DNA from: Corallococcus caeni | GTDB lineage: Bacteria > Myxococcota > Myxococcia > Myxococcales > Myxococcaceae | Assembly: GCF_036245865.1 (NCBI RefSeq) | Contig: NZ_BTTW01000011.1 | Location: forward strand, 124,001 to 188,000 | Direction: 5' to 3' | DNA length: 64,000 nucleotides | Shown here: positions 54,376 through 62,090 of the stretch, piece by piece | Layout: each line of letters opens with the position of its first letter | Position numbering within the stretch: the first letter of the stretch is position 1 | The notes under the pieces: model-generated | Told to the model about the DNA's origin: nothing | The model's database searches: none | Seen by the model: only the letters and a program-made list of their open reading frames with translations | Program-made: the position numbers and the translations under genes

Positions 54376-57120
54376 TCAGTAGCCGACCGAGTTGAAGAGG
54401 AACGGGTACGTGATGATGACGAGGCCGCCCTTGGGAGCCGGGAACTGCCAGCCCTTCAGGCTGCTGAGGATGCACGCCTCGACGGAGGCGTTGCGGAGGG
54501 TGGAGGACTTCGTCTTTGCGGAGGCGACGCGGCCGTTGAGCCCGATGGCCCACTCCAGCACCACCTTGCCGGCGAGGCCCGGGTCCTTGAGCAGCGCGCG
54601 TTCATAGCAGCCGTGCACTTCATTCAGGTGGCTGTTGATGACCTTGGCCACGGCCTCGCGGTCCACGGTGCCCTGCGTGGAGGAGATGCTGCGCGCGGTG
54701 GCGCGCGTGACGGTGCCGCCCACCGCGCCCTTGCCCACGCCGCCCGCGCCCAGCGCGCCGATGCCGCCGCCGCCCTTGCCGCGCAAGAGCTCCGCGCCCA
54801 GGGTGGCGCCGCCGCCCTTGCCGCCGCCGCCCAGGCCGAACGTGCCCAGGCCCGCGTTGGCGATGGGCGCCTTGCCGATGAGGCCCGCGAGCTTGTAGTT
54901 GGTCTGCTTGGCGTTCTTGCTGCCCGGGCCGCTGCCCAGCTTGTCCACGGCGGCCAGCAGGTCGTTGGCGGCGGGGCCCGCGGCGGACAGCTTCGCGAGC
55001 GCCTTGAGGGCCTTGCTCTCCGGCGCGGCGGCCACGGCCTTGGGGACCTGGACCTCCTTGACGGGCTTGGGCGGGGCCTTCTCCGCGACGACGGGCTTCT
55101 CCTTGACGGGCTCCTTCTTCTTGAGCGCCTCGAGCTTCTTCTTGGCCTCTTCCTTCTTCTTGGGCTCGGGGGCGATGAGGCGCAGCGCGACGGGCGGCAG
55201 GTTCTTCTGGGTGAAGTCCGCGGTCGCGGGGCCCTGCGGCCGGGTGGCGATGAACCAGCCCAGGCCTCCGCCGAAGATGGCGAGGAAGAAGAGGGTCAGC
55301 CAGGGCAGGCCCTTGAGCGGGTTGACGAAGACGCGCTCGGGGGCGGGCGCCGCGTAGGCGACGAGCGACATCTTGCCCTGGGTGAGGCGGGCGGCGGCGC
55401 CGTCGCGCAGGGTGACGAAGCGGCGGCTGCCGTCGGACTCGAGCGCGGCGGTGGTGACGGGGGCGAAGCGGCCGTCGCCGTTGGCCTTCTCCACGTCGGT
55501 GCCGGGGGGCACGAAGAGGCGGTAGTTGCCGTTGACGGATTCAGCGAGCGTGAAGGCGTCGCCTTCCGGGAGGGAGAAGCCCCACAGCGGCATGGGGGCC
55601 AGCTCGTCCACGGCGGCCTTCACGGGCTTCTTCGCGTCCGGGGTGAAGCGGCGCGCGTCGCGGCGCACGGCGCCCCAGTACAGCTCCAGGTAGAGCTGGG
55701 CCGCGCCCTTCTTGCCCGGGCCGATCTTCGGCGCGTGGGTGGGGCGGGTGGCCGGGGCCGCGTCGAGGACGAGGGGCTCGGAGGTGGGCGCGGCGTCCGT
55801 GTCCACGTCCGCGAGCAGGTCGTCCACGACGAGCAGGCTGGGCATGGCCTCCGACGGAGGACGGCGCCGAGTGGAGGGCATGGTGCCCGCGGGGACGGCG
55901 GGAGCCGGGGCGCGCTTGGAGGCCGCGGGCTGAGCGTGCGCGGCCTGGGCCCCGGCGTGAGCGGCTTGGGGATGCGCGTGGCCCGCCTGACCGTGCGTCG
56001 CGGGATGCTGACCGTGCGTCGCGGGATGCTGACCGTGCGCGGCCTGGGGATGCGCTGACTGTGCCGCGTGCTGAGCGTGCGCGGCCTGTTGCGCATGAGC
56101 CGCCTGCGCGCCGTGTTGTGCGTGCGCGGCCTGTTGCGCATGAGCCACCTGCGCACCGTGTTGCGCCTGCTGCTGCGCGTATGCGGCCTGCTGGGCCTGC
56201 GCGGCCTGTTGCTGCGCGTACGCCGCTTGCTGCGCCTGCTGCTGCGCGTATGCAGCCTGCTGGGCCTGCTGCTGCGCGTAAGCGGCCTGCTGTGCCTGCT
56301 GTTGAGCGTGTGCGGCCTGCTGTGCCTGAGCGGCCTGCTGCGCCTGCTGCTGCGCGTAGGCGGCCTGCTGCTGCGCGTGTGCGGCCTGCTGGGCCTGCTG
56401 CTGCGCGTAGGCGGCCTGCTGTTGAGCGTGCGCGGCCTGCTGAGCCTGCGCGGCTTGCTGTGCCTGCTGCTTGGCGTATGCGGCCTGTTGCGCCTGCGCG
56501 GCCTGCTGCTGAGCATGTGCGGCCTGCTGCTGAGCGAATGCAGCCTGCTGCTGGGCGTGCGCGGCTTGCCCACCGTGCTGAGGCGCGAAGCCATTCGCGG
56601 CCTGCGCGCCGTGCTGGGGCGCGAAGCCGTTCGCCGGATGCGCGGCCTGAGCGCCATGCTGCGCGTGCTGGGGCGCGAAGCCATTCGCGGGATGCGCGGC
56701 CTGCGCACCGTGCTGCGGCGGGAAGCCATTCGCGGGGGGCGGAGGCCCAGCGTTTCCGAGGAGCGCGGCGACCTCGGGCGGCGGCTGCGGCTTGGTCTCG
56801 ACGGGACGCTGGTTGAGGATCCGCGTCTTCAGGACGAACGGACCGCACAGCACCTCGTCCACGGAGCGGATCTCACAGGCCGTGACCTGGTGCCCGTTGA
56901 CGAAGACGCCGCTGGTGCCGCCGCCCGCGTCCTGGATCGCGGTGCGCCCGTTCTGGAAGTACAGCAACGCATGGCGCGGCGACACGGACGCGTCGTCCAG
57001 CCGCAGGTCCGACGACGCATCGGAGCCGAGCGCGTAGGTGCCGGGGACGAAGACCTCCGTCCCCACCAGGAGGCCGTCGCGGAGGATGACGACTTGCAGG
57101 ACGCTGGGCTGGCCGCTCAA
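54376..57120 (-). CDS. FHA/single-TM/AgmX-PglI protein with Ala-Gln-His repeat linker (GltG/PglI-like)
   Basis: A 914-residue protein bridging cytoplasm and periplasm. Residues 8-100: FHA phosphothreonine-binding domain (TYALGSDASSDLRLDDASVSPRHALL, VNGHQV). 105-130: Pro-rich. 131-397: Ala/Gln/His repeats. 430-600: conserved cytoplasmic domain seen in GltG/GltJ-type proteins. 605-627: single membrane helix (LPWLTLFFLAIFGGGLGWFIA). 630-800: Lys/Pro/Gly/Ala-rich periplasmic linker. 815-914: AgmX/PglI TonB-like domain (VDREAVAKVINSHLNEVHGCYERAL...FLFNSVGY). This build is diagnostic for the GltG/NfsG core component. Start is TTG, with AAGGGAG 8 bases upstream; no other start precedes the FHA fold. 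Confidence 0.88.
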   Translation of the reverse strand: MSGQPSVLQVVILRDGLLVGTEVFVPGTYALGSDASSDLRLDDASVSPRHALLYFQNGRTAIQDAGGGTSGVFVNGHQVTACEIRSVDEVLCGPFVLKTRILNQRPVETKPQPPPEVAALLGNAGPPPPANGFPPQHGAQAAHPANGFAPQHAQHGAQAAHPANGFAPQHGAQAANGFAPQHGGQAAHAQQQAAFAQQQAAHAQQQAAQAQQAAYAKQQAQQAAQAQQAAHAQQQAAYAQQQAQQAAHAQQQAAYAQQQAQQAAQAQQAAHAQQQAQQAAYAQQQAQQAAYAQQQAQQAAYAQQQAAQAQQAAYAQQQAQHGAQVAHAQQAAHAQHGAQAAHAQQAAHAQHAAQSAHPQAAHGQHPATHGQHPATHGQAGHAHPQAAHAGAQAAHAQPAASKRAPAPAVPAGTMPSTRRRPPSEAMPSLLVVDDLLADVDTDAAPTSEPLVLDAAPATRPTHAPKIGPGKKGAAQLYLELYWGAVRRDARRFTPDAKKPVKAAVDELAPMPLWGFSLPEGDAFTLAESVNGNYRLFVPPGTDVEKANGDGRFAPVTTAALESDGSRRFVTLRDGAAARLTQGKMSLVAYAAPAPERVFVNPLKGLPWLTLFFLAIFGGGLGWFIATRPQGPATADFTQKNLPPVALRLIAPEPKKKEEAKKKLEALKKKEPVKEKPVVAEKAPPKPVKEVQVPKAVAAAPESKALKALAKLSAAGPAANDLLAAVDKLGSGPGSKNAKQTNYKLAGLIGKAPIANAGLGTFGLGGGGKGGGATLGAELLRGKGGGGIGALGAGGVGKGAVGGTVTRATARSISSTQGTVDREAVAKVINSHLNEVHGCYERALLKDPGLAGKVVLEWAIGLNGRVASAKTKSSTLRNASVEACILSSLKGWQFPAPKGGLVIITYPFLFNSVGY
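55930..56730 (-). repeat. Low-complexity Ala-Gln-His coding repeat
   Basis: Imperfect repeats of 15-30 bp coding (minus strand) for AAYAQQQAQQ-type and ANGFAPQHGAQAAHP-type units and, at the C-terminal side, HGQHPATHGQHP. The two unit families are separate: PQHGAQ units at 56570-56730, Ala-Gln units at about 56070-56570, His-Gly-Gln units at about 55980-56070. Copies differ by point changes, showing repeated expansion and contraction. There is no spacer/repeat alternation of a CRISPR. Confidence 0.9.
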
Positions 57121-57130
57121 CGGTGACGCT

Positions 57131-57142
57131 CCCTTCGAAGGG
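57131..57142 (-). promoter_or_regulatory. Ribosome site of FHA gene inside a palindrome
   Basis: CCCTTCGAAGGG (57131-57142) is a perfect 12-bp palindrome. On the minus strand its right half supplies the AAGGGAG ribosome site of the TTG-started FHA gene, so folding could mask it. The sequence lies between the 136-aa gene stop and the FHA start. Confidence 0.5.
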
Positions 57143-57159
57143 TGATGGGCGGTACGGCC

Positions 57160-57570
57160 CTACTGATCGTAGACGGTGGCGAGCGTCTCGGAGCGGAAGC
57201 TGTCCCGCTCGCGAAGCATCGACCGCGTCTTCAATTCCTTGCGGTCATACAGATACACGGCGCCGGACTTGTTCGTCTGGCCCTGGATGAGCCGGTCGTC
57301 GAAGTCGATGCGCGACGGGCCGCGCTGCGGCGGCGCGGACGACGCCGTTGCCGCGGCATCCCCCGTCACCGGATCCGTCACGGCCGTGCTCGACTTCGTC
57401 TCGATGCGCGGCGGCGCCTTGCTCGAGCCCTTCTTGGCCTTGGTCGCCTTCGCGGCCTTCGTCCGGGGTGCACGTGCACGCCCCTGGGCCCAGGCATCGT
57501 TCGCGGTGGAGAGGGGACCGAAGCCGAGCACGCTGGCGACGGCACAGAAGAGAAGGAAACGTCGCATCAT
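57160..57570 (-). CDS. Small exported protein at head of the operon, 136 aa
   Basis: An exported protein: signal peptide (RRFLLFCAVASVLGFGPLSTANDAWAQ), a Lys/Ala/Arg-rich stretch (about 35-65), a Thr/Ala linker and a conserved acidic/aromatic tail DFDDRLIQGQTNKSGAVYLYDRKELKTRSMLRERDSFRSE. It has no cysteine after the signal. A protein of this type in the Glt cluster is GltF; the match is by position and size only. It lacks a ribosome site and follows a promoter very closely, so may be translated from a leaderless message. Confidence 0.65.
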   Translation of the reverse strand: MMRRFLLFCAVASVLGFGPLSTANDAWAQGRARAPRTKAAKATKAKKGSSKAPPRIETKSSTAVTDPVTGDAAATASSAPPQRGPSRIDFDDRLIQGQTNKSGAVYLYDRKELKTRSMLRERDSFRSETLATVYDQ

Positions 57571-57575
57571 CAACA

Positions 57576-57605
57576 GGTTAAGCGATGCGAGCCCCGACCT
57601 GTCAA
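57576..57605 (-). promoter_or_regulatory. Candidate promoter of the eight-gene operon
   Basis: TTGACA (complement of 57600-57605) is followed after 18 bases by TTAACC (complement of 57576-57581), 5 bases before the ATG at 57570. The -35 is consensus, the -10 poor. The start of transcription would fall at or near the ATG, fitting a leaderless mRNA. An alternative is a longer leader from the other parts of the 230-bp divergent gap. Confidence 0.4.
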
Positions 57606-57800
57606 CGCACACTCCAGCCCCATGGCGTGGCGTGTGGCGATCAGGTGTGGGGGGCAGTCCACCTCACGTGGGGCGGGCTCTCCACGCCCTGTCCCGCTTC
57701 GTGCCGGTACGCTGGAAAGGTCGCGTGGGATTCCCTCTGAGCGGTGCCTCCCCAGCATGCGAGCAGACGTGGTGCGAAGTCATCGTGACACGGTGGGCGG

Positions 57801-60143
57801 ATGGAGGATGCTCGCGCGCGGGAGGCTCGCACACGCGTGAAGGGTGACATTCGCAAGCTGGAGTGGATCGCGGTGGGGCTCGCTGGCGTGGCCATCCTGG
57901 GCCTCCTGGCCATCGTCGTGCTGCCCCGGGAGGCTCCGGAGCCCCCGCCTCCACCCGCGCCGCCGCGTCCCATCCTCCAGGCGGTGGGGCCGAAGCTGAC
58001 CAGCAACCAGACCTCGCAGCCGCTCTCGCTCTACGGCGAGAACCTGGTGCCGGGCCTGCGGCTGGTGCTGGGCGCGCCCCTGTCGCGCGAGGTGCCGCTC
58101 ACGGTGGTGGACGCGCGCCACGCCTACACGAGGCTCCCCGCGGACCTCACGCTCCCCGCGGGCACGTTCCAGACGGACGTGCAGCTGTCGCTGGCCGCGA
58201 GCACCGACCCCAGGCCCACGGGCAGCGCGCGGCTCACGGTGGTCAACGACGCGGCCTTCCCGGACCTGATGGCGATGGCGCTGTCCCCGGACGGGCGCAC
58301 GCTCTTCGTCGCGTCGCCGCCCACGGACACGGTGTTCGCGCTGGACGTGGAGTCCGGGCGCGTGGAGGCGATGGCGGTGGGGGACGGGCCGTCGGCGCTC
58401 GCGACGTGGAAGGACGCCGGCGGGCGCCCCTGGCTGGGCGTGGCCCACCAGTGGAGCGGGGGGCTCTGGCTGTACGCGCTGGACGCGCCGGAGCGGAAGG
58501 CCCGCGTCGTCCCCACGCCCACGGGCGTGTGGGGCCTGGCGGTGGATGCCGCGCAGGGCGTGGCCTTCGTCGCCGAGCACGTCCACGACAAGGTGCACGC
58601 GCTCGCGCTGGAGGATGGCCGCGAGAAGTGGGCCCGGGAAGTGGATCCGAACCCGCGCGAGATGGTGCTGCGGAACCAGCTGCTCATGGTGGGCAGCCTC
58701 CAGACCGGGCAGGTGGTGCTGCTCGACAACACGAACGGCCGGGAGTTCGGGCCGGTGGTGCCGGGGCCGGGCGTCCCCATCATCGGAGGGCCCACGGAGC
58801 CCTTCTCCGCGCAGGTGATGGGCGGCAAGGCGCCCCGGGGGATGGTCGTGAGCGACCGCCTCAATCGCCTCTTCATGTCGAGCCTGGGGCCGAACGTGGG
58901 CCCCAACGCCCAGCGCATGGAGGTGAGCGCCAACAGCGGCGTCGCGGTGCTGAACCTGGACCGGAATGAGGTGGTGCGGCACCGGGGCTTCGGCGCGGGC
59001 GTGACGGAGGGGCTGGCGCTGGACGACCGCGCCGGGCTGCTCTACGCGGCGGACGTGGGCCTGGGGCAGGTGCGGGTGCTGGACGCGAAGGCGCTGGTGA
59101 AGAGCGACGCTGCGGCGCGCGAGGCGGTGCTCCAGACGCTGCCCGTGCCCCCGCCGGAGGGCACGCCGTATATCCGCCCGGCGGAGGACCTGGGCACGAA
59201 GGGCCGGGCGGGGCTGGAGCTGCACTCCGGGCCCCGCTCGCTGGCTTTGTCCCCGGACGGGCGCACGCTCTACGTGCTCAACCGCTTCACGGGCACGGTG
59301 GCGGTGGTGGACGTGAGCGAGTCGCGGCAGGGCAGGGCGCGCGTGGTGCGGCAGTGGCCGGTGACGGACCTGCGCCCGCGCGAGCAGCGCCGGCTGGGCC
59401 AGGTGCTCTACTTCACCGACGTGGGGCGTACGGGCATGAGCTGCGACGCGTGTCACATCGAGGGACACACGGGCGGCGTCTTCTTCGAGAAGACGCGCCC
59501 CATGCGCATCTACCGCTCGACGACGGCGCTGGGCAGCCGGGACACGCCGCCCTACTTCACGCCCGCGAGCACGCGCAGCCTCAAGGAGACGGCGGAGACG
59601 GTGGGCGGGCGCAACCGCTACCACAACCCGGATCCGCTGCCCTCGGAGGTGGAGGCCCTGGCGCTCTACACGTCGCTCCTGCCCACGCCGCCCAACCCCT
59701 ACCGGGGCGCGGACGGCGCGCCGCTGGAGACGGTGACGATGCCGGACGGGAAGACAGGGCATCCGGCGAAGGGCCTGGCGCTGTTCGAGGGGAAGGCGCG
59801 GTGCGCGGCCTGCCACCCCGCGCCCCTCTTCACCCTGGACCAGGACCCCGCCACGCGAGGCCAGTACCTGGACGTGGGCACGCCCATCGCGCTGGAGCTG
59901 CGGCCGGAGCAGCAGCAACTGGTGAAGGGCGCGGCGCCGCCCTCGCTGGTGGGGACCTGGGACGTGTGGCCCCTGCTGACGAGCGCCACGATGGGCTACG
60001 CGGTGCAGGGAGACAGGCTGGTGGCGGCCGCGCGCTTCCCGCTGCGAATGCTGCTGGACTCCTCCGGTCCGGAGCACGGCAACGCGCAGGCGCTCACCCC
60101 CGAGGAGCGAGACGACCTGCTCGCCTACCTGCTCACGCTGTGA
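57801..60143 (+). CDS. Membrane-anchored beta-propeller di-haem cytochrome c (MauG/CCP-like) protein
   Basis: A 780-residue protein: N-terminal membrane anchor (WIAVGLAGVAILGLLAIVVLP), Pro-rich linker, an Ig-like region (about 60-150), a YVTN/NHL-type beta-propeller (about 155-530; LSPDGRTLFVAS, LSPDGRTLYVLNRFTG), and a di-haem cytochrome domain with CDACH (Cys548) and CAACH (Cys668) plus conserved FTPASTRSLKETAETV. Fusion of propeller and di-haem peroxidase in one chain is uncommon. It probably acts as periplasmic electron-transfer or peroxide enzyme with unknown partner. Confidence 0.86.
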   Translation: MEDARAREARTRVKGDIRKLEWIAVGLAGVAILGLLAIVVLPREAPEPPPPPAPPRPILQAVGPKLTSNQTSQPLSLYGENLVPGLRLVLGAPLSREVPLTVVDARHAYTRLPADLTLPAGTFQTDVQLSLAASTDPRPTGSARLTVVNDAAFPDLMAMALSPDGRTLFVASPPTDTVFALDVESGRVEAMAVGDGPSALATWKDAGGRPWLGVAHQWSGGLWLYALDAPERKARVVPTPTGVWGLAVDAAQGVAFVAEHVHDKVHALALEDGREKWAREVDPNPREMVLRNQLLMVGSLQTGQVVLLDNTNGREFGPVVPGPGVPIIGGPTEPFSAQVMGGKAPRGMVVSDRLNRLFMSSLGPNVGPNAQRMEVSANSGVAVLNLDRNEVVRHRGFGAGVTEGLALDDRAGLLYAADVGLGQVRVLDAKALVKSDAAAREAVLQTLPVPPPEGTPYIRPAEDLGTKGRAGLELHSGPRSLALSPDGRTLYVLNRFTGTVAVVDVSESRQGRARVVRQWPVTDLRPREQRRLGQVLYFTDVGRTGMSCDACHIEGHTGGVFFEKTRPMRIYRSTTALGSRDTPPYFTPASTRSLKETAETVGGRNRYHNPDPLPSEVEALALYTSLLPTPPNPYRGADGAPLETVTMPDGKTGHPAKGLALFEGKARCAACHPAPLFTLDQDPATRGQYLDVGTPIALELRPEQQQLVKGAAPPSLVGTWDVWPLLTSATMGYAVQGDRLVAAARFPLRMLLDSSGPEHGNAQALTPEERDDLLAYLLTL

Positions 60144-60146
60144 GCC

Positions 60147-61106
60147 CTAGCGCGACGGGCTGGAGTGGAACGGCAGCAGGACCATGGCCCGGGCCCGGGT
60201 GACGAGCGCCTCGGCGACCAGGGGCCAGCCGAACGCCGCGAACGTGAGCACGGTCATCATCCCGCTGAACAGCCACAGCCCCATCATCACCGCGATGCCC
60301 AGGTGCATGCCCACGGTCAGCGCCACCCAGAGCCCCCGCGTGTGCCGGGGCCAGACGCAGAACGCGTAGCCCACCTCCACCGCCAGCGTGCCCCACGTGG
60401 ACAGCTTCACCACCCACGGCACCACCGCGAGCCACGCGAAGTCGAACTGGCCGTACTGGGGCTGCATCAGCACCTCCCAGAGCGCCGTCCCGTCCCGCCA
60501 CACCGGCCCCAGGAGCTTCTCCAGCCCCGTGGCCAGGTAGATGAGACACAGGTGCACCTGCAACATGCGCAGCGACAGCGTCGCCAGGGCGGACGGCGCG
60601 CTGGACAACCTCCCCGCCCTCACGTCCAGGGAGAACGCCGCGCCCACCGGCATCACCGCGCAGTAGAACAGGCTGATGTGCGCGAAGGTCTCCACGCCGT
60701 AGGAGAAGAAGCTGATGCTGTTGAGCAGCACCGTGTGGATGACCCACGCCACCACCGCGGACAGCCGCGTGTGCAGGCCCAGCAGCAGGCCCAGCAGCGC
60801 CACGACGTAGACGAACGTCAGGGCCTGGATGCCGGCCGACTGGGAGATGCCCAGCGGGGCCAGCGCGGCCACCACCGCGTCCACGCGGGGCACCGACGGG
60901 GACGCCAGCGCCTCGGAGACGCTCCAGGGCACCCAGCCCCGGTTGCTCAACAGCTCCGGCAGGCTCTCCGACAGGCTCCACGCCTGGATGAGCAGCAGCG
61001 CCGCGACGCCGATGCGGAGCACGCCCAGCGGCTGCGCGGAGGAGGGCGCGCTGACGAACGCCGCCAGCTTCGGACCCACGGAGGACTTCCAGGAAGGGGT
61101 GCTCAT
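60147..61106 (-). CDS. HTTM-domain membrane protein (SdpB-like)
   Basis: A 319-residue inner-membrane protein with about eight helices, of the HTTM domain superfamily that includes SdpB and vitamin-K-type carboxylase-like proteins. Markers: LRIGVAALLLIQAWSLSE near the start, GLHTRLSAVVAWVIHTVLLNSISFFSYGVETFAHISLFYCAVMP, LRMLQVHLCLIYLATGLEKLLGPVWRDGTALW. In Bacillus, SdpB together with SdpA matures the SDP toxin. Overlaps the upstream gene by 4 bases (ATGA). Function here is inferred from domain and neighbours. Confidence 0.78.
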   Translation of the reverse strand: MSTPSWKSSVGPKLAAFVSAPSSAQPLGVLRIGVAALLLIQAWSLSESLPELLSNRGWVPWSVSEALASPSVPRVDAVVAALAPLGISQSAGIQALTFVYVVALLGLLLGLHTRLSAVVAWVIHTVLLNSISFFSYGVETFAHISLFYCAVMPVGAAFSLDVRAGRLSSAPSALATLSLRMLQVHLCLIYLATGLEKLLGPVWRDGTALWEVLMQPQYGQFDFAWLAVVPWVVKLSTWGTLAVEVGYAFCVWPRHTRGLWVALTVGMHLGIAVMMGLWLFSGMMTVLTFAAFGWPLVAEALVTRARAMVLLPFHSSPSR

Positions 61107-61633
61107 GGCGTCACCTCGCCGGCGGACACGGGCGGGGGCAGCCGGCGCTCGAACACCGCGCGGTAGGCCTCCGACCAGAGGGGGCGCGAGCCGCGCAGGT
61201 GCGCCTCCATGGAGGGCAGCTGGAGCGACTCCACGCGCACCGTGACGGAGCGCGCGTCCGGGTGCCGGCCGAACATCGCCGCGGCCCACGCGCGGGCCAG
61301 CGCGTCCCGGCTCTCCTGGAGGCCGAAGCGCAACATCATGGAATGGATGCGCACGTTCACCGCGCTGTTGTCGGACCGGAAGTCGTCGTGCAGCTGTTCG
61401 CCGGACGCACCTTCCAGGTCGAAGGACACCTTCACCGCCGGGCTCACCCCGGGGGCGAAGAAGCTGAAGCCACTGCTCGCGCCCGTCCAGTGCACGTAGG
61501 CCTGCGCCCAGGGCCTCACGGTGTCCGTGAGCTGCAGGAAGGGCACGTGGAACGCGCCACAGGCCACCAGCAGCAGGTGCACCGCGGCAAGGCCGGTCAA
61601 CAACCCGTGCCTGGGAGTCAGGGTGTGTCGCAT
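61103..61633 (-). CDS. Membrane-anchored partner protein (SdpA-like position), 176 aa
   Basis: A protein with one N-terminal hydrophobic segment (LLTGLAAVHLLLVACGAF; a possible Cys-26) and a soluble alpha/beta part. The WTGASSGFSFFAPGVSPAVKVSFDLEG segment is like the W-x-FFAP signature found in short proteins paired with HTTM genes. Size matches SdpA (about 160 aa). Start at 61633 (ATG MRHTLTPRHG); an ATG at 61648 is also possible. It is coupled to the HTTM gene and probably forms a complex with its product. Confidence 0.65.
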   Translation of the reverse strand: MRHTLTPRHGLLTGLAAVHLLLVACGAFHVPFLQLTDTVRPWAQAYVHWTGASSGFSFFAPGVSPAVKVSFDLEGASGEQLHDDFRSDNSAVNVRIHSMMLRFGLQESRDALARAWAAAMFGRHPDARSVTVRVESLQLPSMEAHLRGSRPLWSEAYRAVFERRLPPPVSAGEVTP

Positions 61634-61656
61634 GGGGGCTCGCTCCAAAGACCGAG

Positions 61657-61679
61657 CGCCGGAGGTGGGACCTCCGGCG
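61657..61679 (-). terminator. Strong hairpin between precursor gene and A/B genes
   Basis: CGCCGGAGGT (61657-61666) and ACCTCCGGCG (61670-61679) form a perfect 10-bp stem with a 3-base loop. On the minus strand it lies 60 bases after the 101-aa gene and 24 bases before the SdpA-like start. With only a short T-run after it, it may act as a partial terminator that lets little read-through, favouring precursor over A/B genes. Confidence 0.6.
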
Positions 61680-61738
61680 TCGGGTACGTCTTGAATGAAC
61701 AGCTACATCGCTTCAGGGGGTCGTGACGTCAGGCCGCT

Positions 61739-62044
61739 TCAGTTGCAGTTGCCGCTCGCGCCGCCGCCGAACACGTTGCCGATGATGCCCAGCAGGGTGC
61801 CCGTCGTGTTGCCCAGCAGGTTGCCGGCGACGTTGCCCAGGATGTTGCTCACGAAGCCGCAGCCGCTGGAGCCGCCGGAGCCGCCGGCCAGGGGGCCCGT
61901 CTTCGACACGAGCACGACCTCCTCCATCGCCACCGCCATGCGGGGGTCGTGGCTCTTCACGTCACCACCATGCGCCATCGCGCCCGTCGCACCCAGCGCC
62001 AGCACGAACATCGCCACGGTCCCGCCCAGCTTCGTCGTCTTCAT
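61739..62044 (-). CDS. Secreted Gly-rich two-cysteine peptide precursor (putative SdpC-like toxin)
   Basis: A 101-residue exported precursor. Signal peptide (about 1-24, FVLALGATGAMA), a polar pro-region (25-55, with PLAGG near 55), then a hydrophobic glycine-zipper core with repeated L-G-N/L-x-G units (NILGNVAGNLLGN, GTLLGIIGN) bounded by Cys62 and Cys100. Such a core could form a disulphide-closed membrane-active peptide of about 40 residues. AAGGAG lies 9 bases ahead of the ATG. No known toxin family is matched by recall; function is inference from build and neighbours. Confidence 0.7.
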   Translation of the reverse strand: MKTTKLGGTVAMFVLALGATGAMAHGGDVKSHDPRMAVAMEEVVLVSKTGPLAGGSGGSSGCGFVSNILGNVAGNLLGNTTGTLLGIIGNVFGGGASGNCN

Positions 62045-62076
62045 TTGGTCTTGCTCCTTGGGATTGGACAGCATGG

Positions 62077-62090
62077 GCAATGTCTTTCCC
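62077..62090 (-). promoter_or_regulatory. Candidate sigma-54 promoter of the peptide operon
   Basis: On the minus strand GG (complement of 62089-62090) and TTGC (GC complement of 62077-62078) are separated by 10 bases, as in -24/-12 promoters; transcription would start near 62066, 22 bases before the ATG. Two copies of CCAGGAAT at 62094-62101 and 62121-62128 lie just upstream. The -24 element is imperfect. Confidence 0.35.

Noticed and set aside
55930-56730. CRISPR-like or satellite array
   Set aside because: Units are imperfect, contiguous, without unique spacers and stay in the coding frame of a protein; it is a protein repeat.
56068-57126. Leucine-rich plus-strand frame over the FHA gene
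   Set aside because: The LLLRVCGLL pattern is the mirror image of the Ala-Gln repeats of the real protein; no start signals or conservation evidence.
61739-62044. 101-aa protein as a simple glycine-rich structural protein
   Set aside because: Not excluded, but the two cysteines enclosing the hydrophobic core and the HTTM/partner genes after it fit a matured peptide better; kept as a hypothesis.
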